In this document: piece by piece, positions 49,687 to 58,468 of the stretch
Position numbering within the stretch: the first letter of the stretch is position 1
Layout of the letters: every line of letters starts with the position of its first letter
NCBI RefSeq assembly: GCF_012932675.1
Contig: NZ_JAAIIF010000008.1
Location: 248,001-312,000, forward strand
Direction of reading: 5' to 3'
Source: Bifidobacterium erythrocebi
GTDB taxonomy: Bacteria; Actinomycetota; Actinomycetes; Actinomycetales; Bifidobacteriaceae
DNA length: 64,000 bases
Notes under the pieces: model-generated
Seen by the model: the letters and a program-made list of their open reading frames with translations, nothing else
Told to the model about the DNA's origin: nothing
Databases searched by the model: none
Program-made: the position numbers and the translations under genes

Positions 49687-50535
49687 TCAGGCCTGACGGC
49701 TGTAGTCGTTGTGGGTGAGCACGAATGCGGGCGGCTCGTCGGGCACCTGGTAGTACGGGCGCTGCGGCAGACTGTTGATCTCGGCCATCTCCTCGTCTTC
49801 CAGCGCGAAGTCGAAGATGTCGAGGTTGTCCTTCATATGCCGCGGGTTGAGGGTCTTGGGGAAGACGACGTTGCCCTCCTGCAGGTGCCAGCGCATGATG
49901 ATCTGCGCGCTGGTTTTGCCGTATTTGCGCGCCAGCCTCGCGAACACCGGCTCCTCGAGCAGGGCGCGGTCGCCGTGGCCGAGCGGATACCAGCCTTCGA
50001 ACACGATGCCGGTGCCGGCGAGCTGGCGTTTGAGCTCATGCTGGTTCCAGTACGGGTTGATCTCCACCTGCAGGACGGCCGGCCTGATCTCGGCGACGTC
50101 GAGGATCTCCTGGATCTTGTGCATCGGGAAGTTCGACAGGCCGATGGACCTGACCTTGCCGGCCCGGACGGCCTCCTCCATGGCCTTCCAACCCTCCACG
50201 TATTCGCCGTAGGGCTGGTGAAACAGCAGCAGGTCGACATAGTCCATGCCGAGTCTTGCAAGGGTCTCGTCGATGTCCTTGACGCACTGCTTATACGGGT
50301 AGCTTTGCGGGAACAGCTTGCTGGTGACGAACAGCCGTTCGCGCGCCACGCCGGACGATCGGATCGCCTGACCGACGGCGACCTCGTTGAAGTACGCGTT
50401 GGCGGTGTCGATATGCGTGTATCCGGCGTCCAACGCCTGCGGCAGATGCTCGAGCACCTCCTTCGACGTCATCTGGAACACCCCGTAGCCGACGGCCGGG
50501 ATCTTCAGCCCGTTGTTCATGATGAAGCTCTGCAT
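49687..50535 (-). CDS. Aldo/keto reductase
   Basis: The 282-residue NADPH-dependent reductase has the catalytic set Asp and Tyr in DTANAYFNEVAVG, Lys in FVTSKLFPQ and His in LLLFHQPYGEY, and the cofactor site near FPKTLNPRHMKDNLDIFDF. It reduces aldehydes or ketones; the substrate is unknown. AAAGGAGG precedes the start MQSFIMNNG. It diverges from the sugar acetyltransferase. Confidence 0.92.
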   Translation of the reverse strand: MQSFIMNNGLKIPAVGYGVFQMTSKEVLEHLPQALDAGYTHIDTANAYFNEVAVGQAIRSSGVARERLFVTSKLFPQSYPYKQCVKDIDETLARLGMDYVDLLLFHQPYGEYVEGWKAMEEAVRAGKVRSIGLSNFPMHKIQEILDVAEIRPAVLQVEINPYWNQHELKRQLAGTGIVFEGWYPLGHGDRALLEEPVFARLARKYGKTSAQIIMRWHLQEGNVVFPKTLNPRHMKDNLDIFDFALEDEEMAEINSLPQRPYYQVPDEPPAFVLTHNDYSRQA

Positions 50536-50633
50536 CGTTCCTCCTTTGGCGGCGTATTCGTCCCTACCCCAACGATTATCGTCCGCCGAGCCGCGCCGGT
50601 ACAATGCAACACGTCGATGCCCCGCCATGCACG

Positions 50634-50655
50634 CGGCGCATGGATGGCGAGCGCC
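50634..50655. repeat. 22-bp dispersed repeat, copy 1
   Basis: A 22-bp sequence starting CGGCGCATGGATGGCG and ending GCGCC occurs here and, identically, at 51434-51455. Its ends (GGCGC/GCGCC) are inverted, so each copy is an imperfect dyad. Confidence 0.6.
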
Positions 50656-50769
50656 ATCGGACTGTCGCACTCCCCTATTGCATAACGGAAATTATCCTTA
50701 CGGGAAACCGCATGTTCGTCCTGCATGGAGTTTTGTTCAATCCGCGCATTAGCTTCGCCGGTCTCACGG

Positions 50770-50803
50770 CTTCATAATGGTCACGACATCGATCGTTATG
50801 AAG
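50770..50803. promoter_or_regulatory. Inverted repeat upstream of sugar acetyltransferase
   Basis: CTTCATAA (50770-50777) and TTATGAAG (50796-50803) form an 8-bp inverted repeat with an 18-bp spacer, ending 15 bp before the GTG start. It may be an operator covering the promoter or the translation start. Confidence 0.4.
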
Positions 50804-50817
50804 ACAAGGAGCATACC

Positions 50818-51402
50818 GTGGAGTACCGCGAGGGCTATGTGTACGAGCTGATGGACCAGGGTGGTCCGACCGACAACCGCGAACCGTATTTCAGGGAGGC
50901 GGTCGATGAGATGACGCGTTCGCGTACGCTGTGCGCGAGGGCGAACCAGGTCCTGCCGGACGACCCGTCCTATGTGGGCTATCTTGAGGAGCTGTTCGCG
51001 AGGAAGCTCGACGACGTGCGTATCCTGACGCCGTTCACCTGCGATTTCGGCAACCGTGTGACTTTCGGGCGCAACGTGTTCATCAACCATTCGGCCATCC
51101 TGTCCGCCTCGGGCGGCATCGAGTTCGGCGACGGCGTGCAGGTCGCGCCGGGCGTGCGCATCGCCACCATCAACCATGATTTCAACGCCCGTCATTCCAT
51201 CTACACCTACGGCAAGGTGACCATCGGGAAAAACGCGTGGATCGGCATGAACGTGACGATCTGCCCGGGCGTGACCATCGGCGAGTACGCCGTGATCGGC
51301 GCCGGCGCGGTGGTGACGCGCGACATCCCCGACTATGCGGTGGCCGTCGGCTCGCCGGCGAGGGTCATCAAGACGCTCGATCCGAACGAGCAGACGGAGT
51401 AG
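50818..51402 (+). CDS. Maltose/galactoside O-acetyltransferase-like protein (GTG start)
   Basis: The 194-residue protein is a left-handed beta-helix acetyltransferase of the LacA/Maa type, with an N-terminal Mac domain (about 7-60) and hexapeptide repeats. The catalytic His is in IATINHDF. It transfers acetyl from acetyl-CoA to a sugar. The GTG start follows AAGGAG by 5 nt; a longer frame would start in the upstream regulatory region. Confidence 0.9.
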   Translation: MEYREGYVYELMDQGGPTDNREPYFREAVDEMTRSRTLCARANQVLPDDPSYVGYLEELFARKLDDVRILTPFTCDFGNRVTFGRNVFINHSAILSASGGIEFGDGVQVAPGVRIATINHDFNARHSIYTYGKVTIGKNAWIGMNVTICPGVTIGEYAVIGAGAVVTRDIPDYAVAVGSPARVIKTLDPNEQTE

Positions 51403-51433
51403 CCCCGCTTCGTCGGGACCCGGCCCCGCCGGT

Positions 51434-51455
51434 CGGCGCATGGATGGCGAGCGCC
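51434..51455. repeat. 22-bp dispersed repeat, copy 2
   Basis: This copy is identical to the one at 50634-50655. The two flank the acetyltransferase gene, in the same orientation, about 800 bp apart. Confidence 0.6.
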
Positions 51456-51475
51456 GCCAAGCGGGGCCGGCGTAT

Positions 51476-51505
51476 TTGACTTCGTCTGCACGGGATTCCT
51501 ATGTT
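51476..51505 (+). promoter_or_regulatory. Candidate malY promoter with MerR-like flanks
   Basis: TTGACT (51476-51481) and TATGTT (51500-51505) are 18 bp apart. The sequences TTTGACTTCG and TTCCTAT flanking the core match the DUF3737 promoter at the same distance, but the inner dyad is not conserved. A start about 7 nt after the -10 would make the mRNA leaderless at the ATG 51513. Confidence 0.45.
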
Positions 51506-51512
51506 TGGACAC

Positions 51513-52697
51513 ATGACCTACGATTTCGATACCCCGATCGACCGTTCCGGCACGTATTCGCTCAAGTGGGAGGAGTCTGGCGGCGCGCTGCCCATGTGGG
51601 TGGCGGACATGGATTTCCAGACCGCGCCCGAGATCCGCGAGGCGCTGCGCCGTCGCGTCGAGCACGGCGTGTTCGGCTATTCGATCGTGCCGCCCGAATG
51701 GAACCGGGCCTATGCGGACTGGTGGGGCCGGCGGCATGATCTCGCCATCGACCCGGAGTGGCTGGTGTTCTGCACCGGCGTGGTGCCGGCGATCTCCAGC
51801 ATGGTCCGCAAGCTCACCACGCCGAACGAGAACGTGCTCATCCAGACGCCGGTCTACAACATCTTCTTCAATTCGATCCTCAACAACGGCTGCCGGGTGC
51901 TCGAATCCCCGCTCGTCTACGACGGCGAGGGGCATTACGCGATCGACTGGGCGGACCTGGAGGCGAAGCTCGCCGACCCGCAGACCACGCTGATGATCCT
52001 ATGCAATCCGCACAATCCGATCGGACGCATCTGGGATCGCGAAACCCTGGCGCGCATCGGCGAACTGTGCTGGGAGCATCATGTGACGGTGATCAGCGAC
52101 GAGATCCACTGCGATCTGACCGATCCGGGCTTCGGCTACGTGCCGTTCGCCTCCGCGGGCGAGCATTGCGCGATGAACTCGGTGACCTGCATGGCGCCGA
52201 CCAAGGCGTTCAACATCGCGGGCCTCAACTCGGCGGCGGTGATGATCCCGAACCCCGTGCTGCGCCACAAGGTGTGGCGCGCCCTGAACACCGACGAGGT
52301 GGCCGAGCCGAACGCGTTCGCCATGGACGCCACGCTGGCCGCGTTCAACGAGGGCGGCCCCTGGCTGGACGAGCTGCGCGCCTATCTGGCCGGCAACAAG
52401 GCCGCCGCGCGTGCGATGTTCGACGAATACAACGCCTCCGTGCCCGCGGACCGTCGCATCATCCTGATCGAGGGACACGCCACCTACCTCATGTGGGTCG
52501 ACTGCTCGGCCATCACGCACGACACCGACGCGTTGTGCGACCATCTCAGGCGCGAGCACAGGGTGATGCTCTCCGAAGGCTCCGAATACGGGGGCGACGG
52601 GCATGATTTCGTGCGCATCAACGTGGCATGCCCGCGCTCGCGCATGGTCGAGGGGCTGACGCGTTTCCTTGCGGGATTGCGCGACTACCGCGACTGA
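51513..52697 (+). CDS. MalY/PatB family aminotransferase (C-S beta-lyase)
   Basis: The 394-residue fold-type I PLP enzyme has FCTGVVPAISSMV, the Asp in VISDEIHCDLT and the PLP Lys in APTKAFNIAGLNSAAVMIPN. PatB/MalY proteins cleave cystathionine-like C-S bonds, releasing a thiol, ammonia and pyruvate. I chose the ATG that gives MTYDFDTPIDRSG; an ATG four codons earlier lies inside the candidate -10 box. It sits in the redox gene cluster, so sulfur metabolism or thiol supply is plausible. Confidence 0.92.
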   Translation: MTYDFDTPIDRSGTYSLKWEESGGALPMWVADMDFQTAPEIREALRRRVEHGVFGYSIVPPEWNRAYADWWGRRHDLAIDPEWLVFCTGVVPAISSMVRKLTTPNENVLIQTPVYNIFFNSILNNGCRVLESPLVYDGEGHYAIDWADLEAKLADPQTTLMILCNPHNPIGRIWDRETLARIGELCWEHHVTVISDEIHCDLTDPGFGYVPFASAGEHCAMNSVTCMAPTKAFNIAGLNSAAVMIPNPVLRHKVWRALNTDEVAEPNAFAMDATLAAFNEGGPWLDELRAYLAGNKAAARAMFDEYNASVPADRRIILIEGHATYLMWVDCSAITHDTDALCDHLRREHRVMLSEGSEYGGDGHDFVRINVACPRSRMVEGLTRFLAGLRDYRD

Positions 52698-52780
52698 GCG
52701 GGCCGAACCGTTTCATTCATCCGATGCGCAAAATGGCCGATGCCAAGGCCACTGCCCGGATTCGTGCGGCCCGGTCGATG

Positions 52781-53677
52781 TCACGACCGGGCCGTCTCCC
52801 CCACCACTTCGCGCACGCAGTCGAGGAACGCCCGCGCGGCCGGGGTGAGCGGCTGGCTTTTCTTCCACGCCATGCTCAGCGACGCCCGCAACGTCGGTTC
52901 GAGCGGGCGGAACGTCAGGCCGCTGCCCTCGCCGGTGTCGACCAGGCCTTCGAGCGACAGCGCGCAGCCGTAGCCGGCGCGCACGAACCGGCTGGCGTTG
53001 TAGGTCAGGTTCATGGTGCCGACGATGTCGAACGGCCGCAGACTCCCGCTGTACCAGCCGGACAGGTCGCGCCTGGCGAGCGCCCCCTTGGGCACGATCA
53101 GCGGCAAGCCCTGCAGGTCGGCCGGCTGCACGCCGCTTCGCGCGGCGAGCGGATGGTCGGGGCGCATGATCAGTCCCATGCGGTCGCCGCCGGGCAGGGG
53201 CAGGTGGTCGTAGCGGCTCATGTCGGCCGGCTGCACCAGCACGCCGAAGTCCGCGAGCCCGTTGTTGAGCCGTTCCATGATGTTCTCCCCGTAATCGTCG
53301 TGCAATTGGATGCGCACGCCGGGGTGCAGCTCGCGCACGTGCACCGCGGCCTTGGCCAGCACGTCCATCACGGCGGTCTGGGCGGCCGCCACGTGCACGT
53401 CGCCCTCGACCTGTTCGCCCGAGGCGATCTCCGACCTGGTACGGTCCGCAAGCTCCACGATCTCGCATGCGCGCCGGTACAGCAATTGCCCTTCATGCGT
53501 CAGTTCCAGGGCGCGTCCGCGGTTGCCGCGCACGAACAGGGTCGCGCCCATCTCCCCCTCAAGATCCTTGATCTGGCGGGACAGGGCCGGCTGGCTGATG
53601 CGCAGCACCTCGGCGGCCGCGGTGACGCCCTCCTCCTGCACCACCGCGATGAAATGACGCAGCACCTTGATCTCCAT
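52781..53677 (-). CDS. LysR-family transcriptional regulator (first)
   Basis: The 298-residue protein has the LysR winged helix-turn-helix at 1-60 (LRHFIAVVQEEGVTAAAEVL, RISQPALSRQIKDLEGEMG) and a substrate-binding domain after about 90. GGGGAAACGC precedes the start MEIKVL. It diverges from the NmrA-like gene across 125 bp, the usual arrangement for a regulated target. Effector unknown. Confidence 0.93.
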   Translation of the reverse strand: MEIKVLRHFIAVVQEEGVTAAAEVLRISQPALSRQIKDLEGEMGATLFVRGNRGRALELTHEGQLLYRRACEIVELADRTRSEIASGEQVEGDVHVAAAQTAVMDVLAKAAVHVRELHPGVRIQLHDDYGENIMERLNNGLADFGVLVQPADMSRYDHLPLPGGDRMGLIMRPDHPLAARSGVQPADLQGLPLIVPKGALARRDLSGWYSGSLRPFDIVGTMNLTYNASRFVRAGYGCALSLEGLVDTGEGSGLTFRPLEPTLRASLSMAWKKSQPLTPAARAFLDCVREVVGETARS

Positions 53678-53717
53678 GCGTTTCCCCACTTTCCAGTACA
53701 TGCATTTTACGTATTCC

Positions 53718-53729
53718 ATGCTATCGCAT
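53718..53729. promoter_or_regulatory. Candidate LysR operator between regulator and NmrA-like gene
   Basis: ATGC-TATC-GCAT is a short dyad centred in the divergent region. An 11-bp part (TGCTATCGCAT) recurs inverted at 60077-60087 beside the second LysR gene. A plus-strand promoter candidate, TTGTTA (53738-53743) with TAGGCT (53761-53766), lies just after it with a 17-bp spacer. Confidence 0.4.
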
Positions 53730-53802
53730 ATCTGTATTTGTTATCTTTTCCCTTCGGTTCTAGGCTGGCGGCGGAACTACGGGAACGACGACGGGGGCGG
53801 AT

Positions 53803-54606
53803 ATGACGAGACCGACACGGGTGCTGTTCATCGGCTCGACCGGCAGCATCGGACGCCTGGCCGTGGGCGAGGCCGTCGAACGCGGCTACCATGCCCGGGC
53901 ATTGGTGCGCGACGCGGGCCGGGCGTGCTTCGACCCGCGCGTGGAGGTCGTGCAGGGCGATCTGACCGACGTGGAGTCGCTGCGCGGCGCCCTCGCCGGC
54001 ATCGACGGCGTGGTGTTCACCATGGGCGCGCACGACGGGCCGAGCATGATCGAGAAGGTCGACTACGGTGCGGTGCGCAATACGCTGATCGCGTTGGAGG
54101 GACGCAGGGCGCGCATCGCGCTCATGACGGCCATCGGCGTGACCTGCATGGATTCGCGCTACAACCTCGCCTCGCAGGCCCACGACTGGAAGCGCCGTTC
54201 GGAGCGGCTGGTGCGCGCCAGCGGCAACGAGTACACCATCGTGCGCCCCGGCTGGTTCGACTACAACGATCCCGGCCAGCAGCGGCTCGTCTTCCTGCAG
54301 GGCGACACGCACCGATACGCCGATCCGCGCGACGGGGTGATCTCGCGCCGGCAGATCGCGCAGGTGCTGGTCGCATCGCTCGGCTGCGAGGAGGCGGCGA
54401 ACAAAACGCTGGAGCTGGTCGCGGAGCGCGGGCCCATGCAGCCCGATCTCAGACCCCTGTTCGCCGCGCTCGACCCCGATCCGGCAGGCTCGCTCGACGG
54501 CGTGCGCGACGAGGACAACTTCCCGCTGCGATCCCAGCCGAAACGCGTCATCGAGGACCTTCGCGTCATCGCCTCCCTCGCACAGGGCGGCACGGCGGCC
54601 GGATAG
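53803..54606 (+). CDS. NmrA-like / atypical SDR NAD(P)-binding protein
   Basis: The 267-residue protein has the Rossmann motif FIGSTGSIGRLAVGEAVERG at about 9-28, GDLTDVESLRGALAGIDGVV and YTIVRPGWFDYND, as in NmrA/YwnB-like atypical SDRs that lack the canonical catalytic Tyr-Lys. These bind NAD(P) and act as redox sensors or isomerase-like enzymes. It is followed 61 bp later by the flavodoxin gene, in the same direction. Confidence 0.85.
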   Translation: MTRPTRVLFIGSTGSIGRLAVGEAVERGYHARALVRDAGRACFDPRVEVVQGDLTDVESLRGALAGIDGVVFTMGAHDGPSMIEKVDYGAVRNTLIALEGRRARIALMTAIGVTCMDSRYNLASQAHDWKRRSERLVRASGNEYTIVRPGWFDYNDPGQQRLVFLQGDTHRYADPRDGVISRRQIAQVLVASLGCEEAANKTLELVAERGPMQPDLRPLFAALDPDPAGSLDGVRDEDNFPLRSQPKRVIEDLRVIASLAQGGTAAG

Positions 54607-54667
54607 GGGCAACGCCTCCGAACGGGAATCCCGAAACGCGACACAGAGAAGAAAGACAGGAACGGAT

Positions 54668-55192
54668 ATGACAACGGATATGACGGCAGTGGTGTACTTC
54701 TCCCGCGCCGGCGAGAACTACGGCGTGGGCACGGTGAGGACCGGCAATACGGCGAAACTGGCCGAGGCGATCGCACAGGCGGCCGGTGCGCCGATCGTCG
54801 AGATCACACGCGACGAGGCGTACCCGGCAGGCTATGACGAGACCACCGCCGAGGCGCAACAGGAGCAACGGACGAACGCCCGTCCGCGCATCACCCTCAA
54901 GGGCGACATCGACGCGCTCGACAAGGCGACCACCATCTATCTCGGCTACCCGATGTGGTGGGGCGACGCGCCGATGCCCGTCTACACCTTCCTGGAAGGC
55001 CGCGATTGGAACGGCAAGACCATCTACCCGTTCTGCACGCATGAGGGCAGCGGCCTCGGCGGCACGCCCGGCAACATCGCCAAGGCTGCACACGGCGCGA
55101 AGGTCGAGAACGGCCTGGCGGTGCGCGGCACCACCGCGCAGCAGGACGCCGACGCGACCCGGCACGCCGTGGACAGCTGGCTCGCCCAGTAG
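54668..55192 (+). CDS. Flavodoxin
   Basis: The 174-residue protein has an FMN phosphate loop (YFSRAGENYGVGTVRTGNTA, with an insertion), LGYPMWWGDAPMPVYTFLE, and FCTHEGSGLGGTPGNIAKAA. It fits long-chain flavodoxins, one-electron carriers that replace ferredoxin, or flavodoxin-like redox proteins in this cluster. It has no membrane or signal segment. A strong terminator follows. Confidence 0.9.
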   Translation: MTTDMTAVVYFSRAGENYGVGTVRTGNTAKLAEAIAQAAGAPIVEITRDEAYPAGYDETTAEAQQEQRTNARPRITLKGDIDALDKATTIYLGYPMWWGDAPMPVYTFLEGRDWNGKTIYPFCTHEGSGLGGTPGNIAKAAHGAKVENGLAVRGTTAQQDADATRHAVDSWLAQ

Positions 55193-55646
55193 CCGCCGTG
55201 GTTGGCCTCGGGCGTCATCCCTATTCCGCCACACTCGCATCGCCCCCGGCGTAGCGATATGCGGACGACGGAACCGTCAGGACACGTCAGCGCTCTTCCC
55301 GCATAGCCATCCCGGGGTAGCAGCATCATCCGGCCACGCCGACACATGTTCGGCGTGGCCGTTTTCGGATACGCCCCTGGAAAACCCACGCCCACACACC
55401 CTCCGGCGCGACCATACCCGCCCGCCATCCGCATTTCGCCACGCTGGCGATCCCTGACGGGGCCATACCCTGGCTGGCTCCCGGGGTGACCACGCTCCGC
55501 ACCCGGCAGAGCGACCATACCCGCATACCATCCGTATCACACCTTGCCGGCGCACATCCCGCATCGCCGACCGCTACGCTGCGGCCGAAAGACGGCCATA
55601 CACTGGACATAGGCAATGACCGACGGCAAGGCAGAGCGAGGTTACT
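55193..55646. other. 454-bp intergenic region with degenerate repeats
   Basis: After the flavodoxin terminator the sequence is C-rich. GCGACCATACCCGC occurs twice about 100 bp apart (near 55408 and 55509), each followed by a partly matching CCATCCG(C/T)AT, and CCATACCCTGG/CCATACACTGG-like words recur. I see no supported coding frame. The repeats resemble decayed tandem units upstream of the SDR gene. Confidence 0.4.
55331..55365 (+). terminator. Terminator after flavodoxin
   Basis: CGGCCACGCCGA (55331-55342) and TCGGCGTGGCCG (55350-55361) form a perfect 12-bp stem with a 7-nt loop and four T residues (55362-55365). Confidence 0.8.
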
Positions 55647-56474
55647 ATGTCATACGCACTCATCACCGGGGCATCAAGCGGCATCGGACGCGAACTGGCG
55701 GCACTGTTCGCCGCGAACGGCCACGATCTGGTCATCACGGCGCGCAGCCGGACGCGGCTCGACGCCGTGAGGGACGCGCTGGAAGGCCGCTACCATGTGC
55801 GCGTCGTGCCGTTCGCCATCGACCTGAGCGAACCGGACGCGCCGCAATGGCTGCACGACTTCACCACGTCGCACGGGATCGCCATCGAATACCTGGCCAA
55901 CAACGCGGGATTCGCGGATTGGACCGGCTATCTCGACGCCGACTGGGACCGGCAGCGGCGGATGATGCGGCTCAACATGGAGGCGCTCGCCGAACTCACC
56001 TACCGGTATGGGCGCGACATGCGCGCCGCCGGGCATGGCAGGATCCTCAACGTCTCCTCGGTCGCCTCGATGATGGCCGGCCCGTACATGGCGATGTATT
56101 TCGCCACGAAGGCGTTCGTGCGCTCGCTGTCGGAGGCCGTGGCCCATGAGCTGCGCGGCACGGGCGTGACGGTGACCTGCGTATGCCCGGGGCCGACGAC
56201 CACCGGGTTCGCCAAGGCCGCCAGGATGGGCGGACGCAACTTCTTCACCATGACCAAACCGGCCACCGCACGCCAGCTGGCGGCATTCGCCTACCGCAGG
56301 ATGATGCGCGGCTCGACCCTCGCCTACCACGGTCCGCTCACCAAGGCCGGCGCGTTCGCCGAGCGCATGCTCCCCCGCGCGGCGACCCGGGCCATGGCCG
56401 CGTTCATGAATGGCGGCGACCCGACCCGGCGCACCGCACAACGGGGCGCATCCGGCAAGCGGCGCGCACGCTAA
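55647..56474 (+). CDS. Classical short-chain dehydrogenase/reductase
   Basis: The 275-residue protein has the cofactor motif ITGASSGIGRELAALFAANG at about 6-25, LANNAGFADWTG, catalytic Ser in VSSVASMMAGPYMAMYFATK with Tyr and Lys, and the PG motif. It reduces or oxidises a carbonyl/alcohol with NAD(P). The C-terminal tail is basic (RTAQRGASGKRRAR). A large hairpin closes the unit. Substrate unknown. Confidence 0.93.
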   Translation: MSYALITGASSGIGRELAALFAANGHDLVITARSRTRLDAVRDALEGRYHVRVVPFAIDLSEPDAPQWLHDFTTSHGIAIEYLANNAGFADWTGYLDADWDRQRRMMRLNMEALAELTYRYGRDMRAAGHGRILNVSSVASMMAGPYMAMYFATKAFVRSLSEAVAHELRGTGVTVTCVCPGPTTTGFAKAARMGGRNFFTMTKPATARQLAAFAYRRMMRGSTLAYHGPLTKAGAFAERMLPRAATRAMAAFMNGGDPTRRTAQRGASGKRRAR

Positions 56475-56510
56475 CCGCGCGGGGACCGCAAGGCGGACAA
56501 GAACCAAAAC

Positions 56511-56556
56511 GAGCGGCCTGTGCCGGCGAACACATATTCGCCGGCACAGGCCGCTC
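56511..56556. terminator. Long terminator between convergent SDR and DXS-like genes
   Basis: GAGCGGCCTGTGCCGGCGAA (56511-56530) pairs perfectly over 20 bp with 56537-56556, with a 6-nt loop. It can stop both transcripts. Confidence 0.75.
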
Positions 56557-56585
56557 GCATATCGTATCGCTTGGAACCGCCGCGA

Positions 56586-58361
56586 TTACAACGCCGCGAC
56601 CACGTCCTGCACGATCTGATCGGGGTTCAGGCGGTACCGCTCGTACAGCGTCTCCGTGGGCACGCGGTCGGTGAACTCCTTATGCGCGCCGTAGGCGAGC
56701 ACCCTCATGCCGGAGGGGCCGTAGTAGGCGGCGATGCGCTCGCCGAAGCCACCGACCAGCGCGCCGTCCTCCAGGGTGACGACCACGCTGTGGCCGGCCT
56801 TGAGCGATTCGAGTGTGGCGGTATCGAGGTCGGAGTAGACGCGCGGGTCGATCACCGTGGCGTCGATGCCCTGCTTCGCGAGCGCCTTGCGCACCTTGAG
56901 TCCCAGGGGCAGGAAGTTGCCGAGCGCGAGGATGGCGACCTTGGAGCCGCGTGCGATGAGGCGGTAGTCCAGGTCATTGGCGGTGAACGGCACGGCCGCC
57001 GGTTGCGCGGGTTCGATGTTCAGGTCGGCCTCGTAGGTCAGGGTTCCGGGTTCGGCGATCACGACCGGGCGGCCGGCATGGTCGATGGCCCAGTCGAGCA
57101 TGGCGAAGTATTCCTCCTTGGTGGCCGGCGCGAGACCGGTCAGGCCGGGGATGGTGTTCGTCATGGCGATGTCGAATACGTTGGCGTGCGTGTTGTCGTC
57201 CGGGCCGATGGCGTCGCCGAAGCCCGCGACGATGATGGTGGCCGCGTTGCCCTGCAGGGCGAGGTCCTGCTGCAGCTGGTCGTAGGCGCGCTGCAGGAAC
57301 GTGGAGGCCACCTCGTACACCGGCTTGCCGCCCGCCTTGGCGATGCCCGAGATCTCTGCCACCGCATGCTGTTCGGCGATGCCGACGTCGACGAACTGGT
57401 CGCCGGCCTGCCGGCGCTGTTCCGGTCCGAAGCCGCCGTTGCCCGGCGTGCCTGCGGAGAGCACCACCACGCGCCTGTCCTGCTTCATCTTGTTCAGCAG
57501 GTACGAGCAGGTCAGCGTGGCGTAATCCTCCACCGGGTGCTCGGCCATTGCCTCGATGGCCGCGGCGGGCAGCGTCCAATGCCCGGATTCCTTGTCCTCG
57601 TGCGCCCATTCGAGGCCGAGTCCCTTGTCGGTGTGGATGTGCACGACCACCGGATGGTCGATGTCCTTGACCTCCTGCAGCGCGTCGATCAGCGCGTCCA
57701 CGTCGTTGCCGTCCGCCACATAGCGGTAGTCGAGTCCGAAGGCGCGGAACAGGTTGTGCTCGCAGGCGCCGTTGGTGGCGCGCAGTTCGGCGAGCCCCTT
57801 GTAGATGCCGCCGTGGTCCGGCGCGATGGACATCTCGTTGTCGTTGAGGATGATGATGAGGTTGGTGTCCATCTCGCCCGCGTTGTCGAGGCCTTCGAAC
57901 GCCTCGCCCTCGCTCATCGAACCGTCGCCGATGAAGGCGATGACGTTCTCCTTGCGCCCGCACAGGTCGCGTCCCTTGGCCATGCCCACGGCCATGGAGA
58001 TGGAGGTGCCGGTATGGCCCACCACGAACTGGTCGTGCTCGCTTTCCTTCGGGTTCGTATAGCCGGTGACGTCGTGGTAGTGGGCAGGGTCGAGGAACGC
58101 CTGCTTGCGGCCGGTCAGGATCTTGTGCGTGTAGGACTGGTGGGACACGTCCCAGATGATCTTGTCGGTGGGCGAATCGAACACGTAGTGCATGGCGATG
58201 GTCGCCTCCACCACGCCCAGGTTCGGGCCCATGTGCCCTCCGACGGCGGTGACCTTGGCGATCAGGGCCTGGCGGATCTCGTCGGCGAGCGCCGGCAGTT
58301 GGCTGCGGTCGAGCTTCTTGAGGTCGGCTGGCCCGTTGATGGTGTCGAGGTAGTGCGTCAT
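56586..58361 (-). CDS. DXS-like transketolase-family protein
   Basis: The 591-residue ThDP enzyme resembles 1-deoxy-D-xylulose-5-phosphate synthase: GGHMGPNLGVVEATIAMHYV, IIWDVSHQSYTHKILTGR, ThDP motif GDGSMSEGEAFEG...N (about 144-170) and the Glu in DVGIAEQHAVAEISG. It is shorter than typical DXS (about 620-640), its C-terminal third diverges, and the YPRG segment that binds substrate phosphate in DXS is not seen. The promoter has a MerR-type layout. It may be a second DXS or a related acyl-transfer enzyme; I assign no gene symbol. Confidence 0.7.
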   Translation of the reverse strand: MTHYLDTINGPADLKKLDRSQLPALADEIRQALIAKVTAVGGHMGPNLGVVEATIAMHYVFDSPTDKIIWDVSHQSYTHKILTGRKQAFLDPAHYHDVTGYTNPKESEHDQFVVGHTGTSISMAVGMAKGRDLCGRKENVIAFIGDGSMSEGEAFEGLDNAGEMDTNLIIILNDNEMSIAPDHGGIYKGLAELRATNGACEHNLFRAFGLDYRYVADGNDVDALIDALQEVKDIDHPVVVHIHTDKGLGLEWAHEDKESGHWTLPAAAIEAMAEHPVEDYATLTCSYLLNKMKQDRRVVVLSAGTPGNGGFGPEQRRQAGDQFVDVGIAEQHAVAEISGIAKAGGKPVYEVASTFLQRAYDQLQQDLALQGNAATIIVAGFGDAIGPDDNTHANVFDIAMTNTIPGLTGLAPATKEEYFAMLDWAIDHAGRPVVIAEPGTLTYEADLNIEPAQPAAVPFTANDLDYRLIARGSKVAILALGNFLPLGLKVRKALAKQGIDATVIDPRVYSDLDTATLESLKAGHSVVVTLEDGALVGGFGERIAAYYGPSGMRVLAYGAHKEFTDRVPTETLYERYRLNPDQIVQDVVAAL

Positions 58362-58468
58362 GGTTGTGGTTCCGTTCCTTCCCTGTGTCGGTGTGTATCG
58401 TGTGTGCCGTTGTGTCGTGTGCCGCGCTCGCCGGTCACGTCGTCATGGTGGCGGGCTGGCACATGCTC

